DNA from: CBDCFL01 sp050300875
Lineage (GTDB): Bacteria > Pseudomonadota > Alphaproteobacteria > Rhodobacterales > Rhodobacteraceae
Assembly: GCA_050300875.1 (NCBI GenBank)
Contig: JBNKYL010000058.1
Span: 1 to 10,761, forward strand
DNA: 10,761 nt
Direction of reading: 5' to 3'
Shown one piece after another: positions 5,779 to 10,761 of this stretch. The notes under the pieces were generated by a model. The model searched no databases. It saw nothing but the letters and a program-made list of their open reading frames with translations, and had not been told where the DNA came from. The position numbers and the translations under genes were made by a program. Position 1 is the first letter of the stretch; each line of letters begins with the position of its first letter.

Positions 5779-6791
5779 TTGACCTGCAACTGGTCGCGGT
5801 CGCGGGCGTTCCACATGTCACGGGCCATGGTTTCGGCTTCGTCCATGGACCCGGCCCGACCCATCGTGCGCAGCGCGACGGCCAAGGTTCCCACAACCGA
5901 CGCCTCGCCATAGGCATCCGATTCAGCGCCCGTCCAAACGTGGACAAGCCGTGTCGGGTCCATAACCTCATCTGCCGGCGCATGTGCATCGTCCAGCATT
6001 TGCGGCCAGGTTTCAACCAGCGGTTCGCCATCGCCTTCGGTCATCCAGACCTGCGTTGGCTTGTTCGGACGGCGTTCGATCTCGCCACCTTCGCCGCGGA
6101 AAACCGCCGCGCGCGGCTGCTTCAGAATGCGGGCGGCACCCGCGTGAATATCCATGAACCCGCGATGGAAAATGCCCTGTAGCAACGTGGGCGCATTGAA
6201 AGGGTTGATCATCCGAGTGAAGGAATGCACCGGCGACCGCAGCCCCAGGATCGGGCGGAGCTCGATCATGTTGCGCAGCACCGGGTTCATCACTTCCAGC
6301 GGGATATAAGTGAAACCAGTCGCATCAACCTGTTCGGCGGCTTCCGTCAGCGTACCCGCAATGGGCAGCCCCAGCATTTCCACAACCTCGCGGGTGTAAA
6401 GGCGTCCCGGTGTATGTCCTTCTGTGCCATGCATGACCACGCGCGTGCCTGCGCCCACCAGCGCCATCACCGAAAGCATGAACCACGGTAACTGAATGCG
6501 CTTGCCTGCATAGGTCGACCAATCCAGATCGACCTGCGGCATCTGCGCGGGCAGGTCCAACCTGTCCCGCGTGGCCTGCGCAAATCCCGCAATCTCTTCG
6601 GGCGCTTCTTCCTTCAGGCGCAGCAGCATCAAGAACGCGCCCACCTGTTCAGGCAGAACCTCGCCATCCAGGATCATACCCATGGACGCATGCGCCTCCT
6701 CAAAGGTCAGGTGGCGCTGTTTGGTCTTCCCCCTGCCAAGTATGGCGACATAGGGTGCGAATGGATGCGGTTTCATCGGGTCATAGAGCAT
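5775..6791 (-). CDS. Glycosyl transferase family protein, TrpD2/YbiB-like (anthranilate phosphoribosyltransferase fold)
   Basis: The 338 residues have the TrpD fold order: an N-terminal helical domain (HLTFEEAHASMGMILDGEV, about 27-45; QVGAFLMLLRLKEEAPEEI, about 49-67) and a phosphoribosyltransferase-type domain. The Gly-rich loop at 121-130 reads HGTEGHTPGR, not the KHGNRxxSS stretch of true anthranilate phosphoribosyltransferases, so tryptophan synthesis is unlikely. This matches the TrpD2/YbiB branch, whose E. coli member binds nucleic acids and whose reaction is unsettled. The ATG at 6791 follows the dsrP stop by 6 bp, with AGGG just upstream. Its stop overlaps the dsrN GTG. A gene of this kind is not part of the well-known Allochromatium order dsrL-J-O-P-N, so its place in the transcript suggests a link to siroheme amide, DsrAB or sulfur metabolism; the actual role is unknown to me. 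Confidence 0.82.
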   Translation of the reverse strand: MLYDPMKPHPFAPYVAILGRGKTKQRHLTFEEAHASMGMILDGEVLPEQVGAFLMLLRLKEEAPEEIAGFAQATRDRLDLPAQMPQVDLDWSTYAGKRIQLPWFMLSVMALVGAGTRVVMHGTEGHTPGRLYTREVVEMLGLPIAGTLTEAAEQVDATGFTYIPLEVMNPVLRNMIELRPILGLRSPVHSFTRMINPFNAPTLLQGIFHRGFMDIHAGAARILKQPRAAVFRGEGGEIERRPNKPTQVWMTEGDGEPLVETWPQMLDDAHAPADEVMDPTRLVHVWTGAESDAYGEASVVGTLAVALRTMGRAGSMDEAETMARDMWNARDRDQLQVK

Positions 6792-6797
6792 GTCGCC

Positions 6798-8003
6798 CTA
6801 GCCTTTCGCGGCAAGATTCTGGTCAGACAGATTCGTCGGTACAACGCGCAATACCTTGGATCCAAGTCCAACGGCAAGCAAGGCTAGCGCAACGCCGCCA
6901 AGGCCCAAGGCAAATTCGGGAAGACTCGGCGCGTATCCGGCGACTTGCCCGTCATAGAAGCTGGACGAAACCTCGTAGCCAGGGAACAATGGCATCGGAT
7001 AGGCCTGTCCGCCGATCAGTATGACATATAGCTGTGCCAAGCCACCCAGGATAACCAAGATCGAGGCGCCGCTTGCCACCGCAGCGCTGACCGATGCACG
7101 TCCCCAGATCAGGGCCATGGGGATCAGGCTGCCAGCCAGGATCTGCACCGCCCAGAATAGCTGCGTGTAGATGCCGCCATCGCGTAGGATGAACGCTTCG
7201 AACCCGCCATGCTCTTCGGCGTAGAGGTTGGTCAGATGCTGCACGGCGACGAAGTAGAGTGTCACCGCCACGAACAAGGCCAGCAACCGCGCCAGCCGTT
7301 GCACCATGGCCTGCCCCAACGGCACGCCGCCCAATGCAGTCAACAATTGCAGCACCAGAATGAACACGGCCAGACCAAACGCAAAGGACATCGCAATGAA
7401 CAGCGGCGCCATGATCGCCATGTCATAGCCGGGGCGCGCCACCAACCAGCCAAAGATCGACCCGGTCCCGGTCGTCAGCGCAAGGCGCCAGACAAAGGCC
7501 AAAAGCCCTGCGGGCTTCGTCCATTTCGGATGCACCGTTCGGTCCATCTGCACCCACAGATACAGCGCCACGATCCCCATGAAACCGCCATAAAGCAGGA
7601 TGTTCCAGGTGAAAATCGAGGTGAAGTTGTAGTGCGTCATCTGCACGATCAAACGGTCAGGCCGGCCCAGGTCCAGAACGAGAACCGCCAGACCGCCAGC
7701 CAGAAGTGACATCGCCAAGACGCCAGACAATCGGGACAGCGGTTTCAGGTCCTTGCGTTCAAAGACCGACGCCATGGACGCAACGTTCAGAGCGCCTGAC
7801 GCCGCAACGATCAGAAAGATCGCAAAGACATGCGGCATGCCCCAAACGACCTGATTGTTCATGCCGGTGACGATATGGCCGTGATGTTCAACATAAACAA
7901 AGGACGCGAACGCCCCCAGCAGGAACGCGCCCAACAGGGCCGCCACGGCCCAAAGCCGCGGGGAAAACGGAATTTCGCGATAGATGGTCCTGTCGATAGC
8001 CAT
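6798..8003 (-). CDS. dsrP: DsrP, NrfD/PsrC-type membrane subunit of the DsrMKJOP complex
   Basis: Integral membrane quinone-interacting subunit that links periplasmic DsrJ/DsrO to the quinone pool. The 401 residues contain about ten hydrophobic helices, roughly at 17-38, 53-78, 93-112, 128-150, 165-190, 196-222, 237-257, 278-299, 306-331 and 361-385, the NrfD/HybB-family pattern found in DsrP. Polar residues between helices include DLGRPDR (111-117) and HLTNLYAEEHGG (256-267). No haem motif is present. The ATG at 8003 lies 3 bp after the dsrO stop, with GGAG about 9 nt upstream inside the dsrO end. NrfD proteins also serve in polysulfide and tetrathionate reductases; the adjoining dsrO and dsrJ identify this one. 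Confidence 0.94.
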   Translation of the reverse strand: MAIDRTIYREIPFSPRLWAVAALLGAFLLGAFASFVYVEHHGHIVTGMNNQVVWGMPHVFAIFLIVAASGALNVASMASVFERKDLKPLSRLSGVLAMSLLAGGLAVLVLDLGRPDRLIVQMTHYNFTSIFTWNILLYGGFMGIVALYLWVQMDRTVHPKWTKPAGLLAFVWRLALTTGTGSIFGWLVARPGYDMAIMAPLFIAMSFAFGLAVFILVLQLLTALGGVPLGQAMVQRLARLLALFVAVTLYFVAVQHLTNLYAEEHGGFEAFILRDGGIYTQLFWAVQILAGSLIPMALIWGRASVSAAVASGASILVILGGLAQLYVILIGGQAYPMPLFPGYEVSSSFYDGQVAGYAPSLPEFALGLGGVALALLAVGLGSKVLRVVPTNLSDQNLAAKG

Positions 8004-8006
8004 GGC

Positions 8007-8756
8007 TCAGATCTCCGCGTAGCGAACGCCGGGGTTCAGGTCCAGATCGGGGCGCAGCGCAACCGACGGGAACTCGGCCAGCCGCTTGGAAATCTCGCTG
8101 TTCGGATCTTTCAGGTCGCCGAACACCATGGCCCCGTGTGAACAGCTCTCGACACAGGCGGGCGTGCCGCCTGCATCGACGCGGTGGACGCAAAGCGTGC
8201 AGCTTTCTACGGTCCCGATCCCGCGCGGCGCGTGTTTCTTCTGGTTGTTCACAGGTTCATGCACGAACGACCGCGCCTTGAACGGACAGGCCATCATGCA
8301 ATAACGGCAGCCAATGCAGATATGCTTGTCTACCAGAACGATCCCGTCATCACGCTTGAAGCTCGCACCCGTGGGGCAGACGTCAACGCAAGGCGGGCTT
8401 TCGCAATGCTGGCACATGACCGGCAGGCTGGTTTCGCGGCCGGTGTCCTTGTCCTTCAACGTCACCTTTCGGATCCATTGCGCGTCGCGCTCCGCATCAC
8501 CGTGACCCTTCCAGCCATTTTCATTGGCACATGCGGTGACGCAATCATTGCAATCGGGTGCACATTTGCTTGCATCGATCAGCAGTCCCCAACGCTTGCC
8601 CCCATCAACGGCGGCTTCAGCCTCGGACCCTCCAAAGGCCATCAGCGTCACGCCCGGCGCCAGCGTCAGCGTGGCCAGTGCCGCGCCAGAACGCAAGAAA
8701 TCGCGGCGGCTGGGTGGCTTGGGGGCCTCGGCCCCGTTCGGCATACGGAAAGTCAT
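8007..8756 (-). CDS. dsrO: DsrO, periplasmic four-cluster ferredoxin-like subunit
   Basis: Electron-transfer subunit of DsrMKJOP on the periplasmic side, passing electrons between DsrJ and DsrP. The 249-residue precursor begins with a twin-arginine signal: SRRDFL at 16-21, a hydrophobic run to about 41, and a likely cut after AEA near 46-49, so it is exported folded with its clusters. Sixteen cysteines form four [4Fe-4S] sites: 65/69/72/76, 115/118/123/127, 147/150/153/157 and 186/189/201/205, mixed between clusters in the way usual for this family. The last motif reads CVESCSHGA, with Ser where Pro is common. GGAGG 7 nt before the ATG supports the start at 8756, and that ATG overlaps the dsrJ stop as ATGA. 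Confidence 0.95.
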   Translation of the reverse strand: MTFRMPNGAEAPKPPSRRDFLRSGAALATLTLAPGVTLMAFGGSEAEAAVDGGKRWGLLIDASKCAPDCNDCVTACANENGWKGHGDAERDAQWIRKVTLKDKDTGRETSLPVMCQHCESPPCVDVCPTGASFKRDDGIVLVDKHICIGCRYCMMACPFKARSFVHEPVNNQKKHAPRGIGTVESCTLCVHRVDAGGTPACVESCSHGAMVFGDLKDPNSEISKRLAEFPSVALRPDLDLNPGVRYAEI

Positions 8757-9235
8757 TCGGAAACCTCCGCCAGAACGGTTGTCAGATAGTCTTCGACGGC
8801 CTGCGCATCCGTTTCACCACCACCCAGATATTTCGGGTCCGGCAACGACATCGCGTGCAGTTCCGGCTCCTCGAAATCTTCGGGCGTTGACCTGTGGCAG
8901 TCAAAGCAATCCACCTGAACTGCCGCGTAGTCGTGGCAAGCCCGGCAGAAATGTCGTTCATCGGCAACGGTCAGCGGCACGCCCGCCTCGTTGCGCACCG
9001 TGTGGCAATCGAAACACTCGCCCAGCGACGCATCCGTCGGGCGAATGCCCTGATACATCGTCACGTCGCGATCATGCTTCATCATCACCATATGCCAACG
9101 GCGCATATAGTCATTACCTTCGGGGTGCGGTTCCCCCGACGCTTTGGGAATGACCGGGCCCATATCCTGCGCCAGCGCGGGTGTCGCGCTGGCCATAGCA
9201 AGGCCGATCAGCAGTATGACCAGCCTCAGGATCAC
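8753..9235 (-). CDS. dsrJ: DsrJ, periplasmic triheme cytochrome c
   Basis: Periplasmic triheme cytochrome of DsrMKJOP, thought to take part in oxidising a sulfur substrate or carrier. From the GTG at 9235 the precursor has 160 residues: a signal peptide or anchor (about 1-22, ending ALA) and three haem sites, CFDCH (74-78), CRACH (97-101) and CFDCH (110-114). The GTG overlaps the dsrL stop as GTGA and directly precedes the signal peptide; the longer open frame up to 9427 only reads antiphase through dsrL. The DYMRRWHM stretch (42-49) is typical of DsrJ. All six cysteines belong to haem motifs. The distal Cys ligand described for the unusual His/Cys haem of A. vinosum DsrJ appears to be replaced, probably by His37. 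Confidence 0.94.
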   Translation of the reverse strand: MILRLVILLIGLAMASATPALAQDMGPVIPKASGEPHPEGNDYMRRWHMVMMKHDRDVTMYQGIRPTDASLGECFDCHTVRNEAGVPLTVADERHFCRACHDYAAVQVDCFDCHRSTPEDFEEPELHAMSLPDPKYLGGGETDAQAVEDYLTTVLAEVSE

Positions 9236-10761
9236 TCGCCCAGCCCCATCTTGATGTAGCCTGTCGGGCAGACATCGGCGCAGATATGGCAACCGATACA
9301 CTTGGTATAGTCGGTATCGACATAGCGACCCACCGTCCGGTCGGATTTCTTGACCCGGAACACGGCATCCTGCGGACAGAAGATCACGCAATTGTCGCAT
9401 TCGAAGCACATCCCGCAGGACATGCATCGTTCGCCTTCCTTCTGCGCCTGGGCTTCGGACAGCGCCACGATACGTTCTTCGAAATTGCCCAGAACACTGT
9501 CGCCTTCGATATGGATCTCTTCACGCTCTTCGCGCGGGACGAAGTTGAAGTGGCCCTTGAACAGCTCCGTATGCGGGATGATCTGCGCTGCCGAACGATC
9601 TTCATAGTTGTGGATCGCGTAGGTCGAGCTGTCGGTGCCGCGGCTTTGAACATGATCGTAGGGATCGGTATCTTTGCCGCGCTGGTGCAGTTCTTCCAGC
9701 AGGTTGAAATGATGCACGTCGATCTTCGGACGGCGTTCCACTTCACCATCATCCAGAAAATCGCTGATCGTTTCGGCGGCAATGCGCCCGTGGCCAATCG
9801 CGGTGGTCAAGAGATGCGGGCGCACGATGTCGCCGCCTGCAAAATGCTTGTCCCGGCCTTTGACCTGATAGCCGCCAGCGATGTCGATGAAGCCGCGACC
9901 ATTGTCGAACCCTTCCAACCCGCTCAAGTCGCCCGCCTGACCGATGGCTGCGATGATGATATCGGCCTCCAGGATGAATTCCGTCCCTTCCACCGGTTCC
10001 GGCACATTGCCCTTCATCACGCATTCGCACATGCGCAGGCCCGTGGCCTTGCCACCCTCACGGATCACCTCCAGAGGCATGACGCCGCCCTTGATGTCGA
10101 TCCCTTCGCGCTTGGCATCTTCGCGTTCACGTTCGGCCGCGGTCATCTGTTCGACCGGGAACAACGACGTCAGTGTGGCCTTCATCCCCTCGCGGGTCAG
10201 CGAAGACGCAACATCATGGCTGGTGAAATCCACCACCGACCCGTCATTGCGTTCGGGCAGGTAATCAGCGGTGATATGGCCCAGACGACGCGCAACCGAC
10301 GCCACGTCGATCGAGGTATCGCCGCCGCCGACAACCACAACCTTCTGTGCAGTGCCAAGAACGAAGCCCTCGTTGAAGGCATCCAGGAATTCGATCCCGT
10401 TGATGCAATTGTCTGCGCCTTCCCAACCCGGAACCGGCAACGGCCGACCATTTTGCGCGCCCAGCGCCCAGAAGATCGCGTCATACTCGTCTTCAAGCGC
10501 CTCGACCGTCACATCGGCACCGACGCGGGTGTTCATGCGCAGCTCGACGCCCATGTCGATGATACGACCGATTTCCTTGTCCAGCATGTTGCGTGGCGTC
10601 CGGTAGCCCGGGATACCGTACCGCATCATGCCGCCCAGCTTGTCATGCGCTTCGAACAGGGTCACGGCATGGCCATCGCGGCGCAGGAAATAGGCCGCCG
10701 ACAACCCGGCGGGCCCGCCACCAATCACGGCAATCTTCTTGCCGGTATCGGCCCCGACCTC
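9232..10761 (-). CDS. dsrL: DsrL, iron-sulfur flavoprotein NAD(P)H oxidoreductase (partial, N-terminus beyond window)
   Basis: Cytoplasmic partner of DsrAB; in sulfur oxidisers DsrL takes electrons from sulfur oxidation and reduces NAD+. 509 residues are present, with the frame open to the window edge; the family is longer at the N-terminus, where an additional iron-sulfur region is expected. Counting from the edge, the FAD site is IAVIGGGPAG (10-19). A second dinucleotide site is VVVVGGGDTSID (141-152), lacking the usual YRR of NADPH-binding GltD relatives downstream. FAGGD at 307-311 closes the FAD site. The C-terminal ferredoxin domain has CxxCxxCxxxCP (452/455/458/462), preceded by Cys446 and Cys449, and CIGCHICADVCP (488/491/494/498). 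The GltD-like core could be another oxidoreductase, but the dsrJ overlap fixes it as DsrL. Confidence 0.93.
   Translation of the reverse strand, partial: EVGADTGKKIAVIGGGPAGLSAAYFLRRDGHAVTLFEAHDKLGGMMRYGIPGYRTPRNMLDKEIGRIIDMGVELRMNTRVGADVTVEALEDEYDAIFWALGAQNGRPLPVPGWEGADNCINGIEFLDAFNEGFVLGTAQKVVVVGGGDTSIDVASVARRLGHITADYLPERNDGSVVDFTSHDVASSLTREGMKATLTSLFPVEQMTAAEREREDAKREGIDIKGGVMPLEVIREGGKATGLRMCECVMKGNVPEPVEGTEFILEADIIIAAIGQAGDLSGLEGFDNGRGFIDIAGGYQVKGRDKHFAGGDIVRPHLLTTAIGHGRIAAETISDFLDDGEVERRPKIDVHHFNLLEELHQRGKDTDPYDHVQSRGTDSSTYAIHNYEDRSAAQIIPHTELFKGHFNFVPREEREEIHIEGDSVLGNFEERIVALSEAQAQKEGERCMSCGMCFECDNCVIFCPQDAVFRVKKSDRTVGRYVDTDYTKCIGCHICADVCPTGYIKMGLGE

Noticed and set aside
5779..5814. 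dsrN start at the ATG at 5814
   Set aside because: No ribosome site, an Arg/Pro-rich leader lying inside the upstream gene, and a better coupled GTG at 5778.
5775..6791. Tryptophan biosynthesis gene trpD
   Set aside because: The substrate loop lacks the KHGNRxxSS motif and no trp genes adjoin; it fits the TrpD2/YbiB branch instead.
8524..9153. 209-residue plus-strand open frame
   Set aside because: Antisense to dsrO and dsrJ; low-complexity Arg/Pro/Ala-rich product.
9236..9427. Longer N-terminus for dsrJ
   Set aside because: This part only reads another frame of dsrL. The signal peptide starts right at the GTG at 9235, which overlaps the dsrL stop.
1..10761. tRNA or rRNA genes, CRISPR arrays, insertion sequences, phage genes
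   Set aside because: Scanned for direct-repeat arrays, transposase-like proteins and terminal inverted repeats; none seen. The window is almost fully coding with short spacers.

Overview
The window looks like chromosomal DNA of a GC-rich alphaproteobacterium, most likely a Rhodobacterales-type sulfur oxidiser that fixes CO2. The evidence is the protein style (a Rhodobacter-like phosphoribulokinase, a Gap with the HSYTGDQPTL stretch, a class I FBPase) together with a Calvin-cycle cluster lying next to a dsr cluster of the sulfur-oxidation kind (DsrL, DsrN and a DsrE2/TusA pair). Taxonomy below the class is inference. Whether the host is phototrophic cannot be read from this window.

Left part (1-2483, minus strand): a Calvin-Benson operon reading right to left, cbbF (fructose-1,6-bisphosphatase), cbbP (phosphoribulokinase), then gap (glyceraldehyde-3-phosphate dehydrogenase, cut by the window edge). 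cbbF and cbbP share an ATGA overlap. The LysR regulator gene cbbR (2592-3512, plus strand) is divergent from cbbF. The 108-bp space between them holds a TTTCA-N8-TGAAA inverted repeat that fits the TNA-N7/8-TNA half-site spacing known for CbbR.

Middle part (3513-4395, plus strand): a 113-bp spacer with a hairpin and small AT-rich repeats, followed by a two-gene sulfur-trafficking unit, dsrE2-like and tusA. It runs convergently into the dsr operon, and an 8-bp inverted repeat just past tusA lies inside the end of dsrN.

Right part (4396-10761, minus strand): the distal half of a dsr operon reading dsrL (cut at the window edge), dsrJ, dsrO, dsrP, a TrpD2/YbiB-like glycosyltransferase-family gene, dsrN. 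Every junction is a 4-nt overlap or a gap of 6 bp or less, so this is one tightly coupled transcript. Its upstream genes (dsrAB, EFH, C, MK in related organisms) would lie beyond 10761.

How it fits together: TusA and DsrE2 hand sulfane sulfur through the cytoplasm toward the Dsr proteins. Siroheme-containing DsrAB (not in window) oxidises it, with DsrL passing electrons to NAD+. DsrJ, DsrO and DsrP form the periplasmic/membrane part of the DsrMKJOP complex that connects to the quinone pool. DsrN amidates the siroheme. The NADH gained can feed the Calvin cycle, whose phosphoribulokinase family is NADH-activated. The points most worth a second look are the TrpD2-like gene inside the dsr operon, a DsrJ with no cysteine outside its three haem motifs, the Gap cofactor-site residues, and the CbbR operator candidate.
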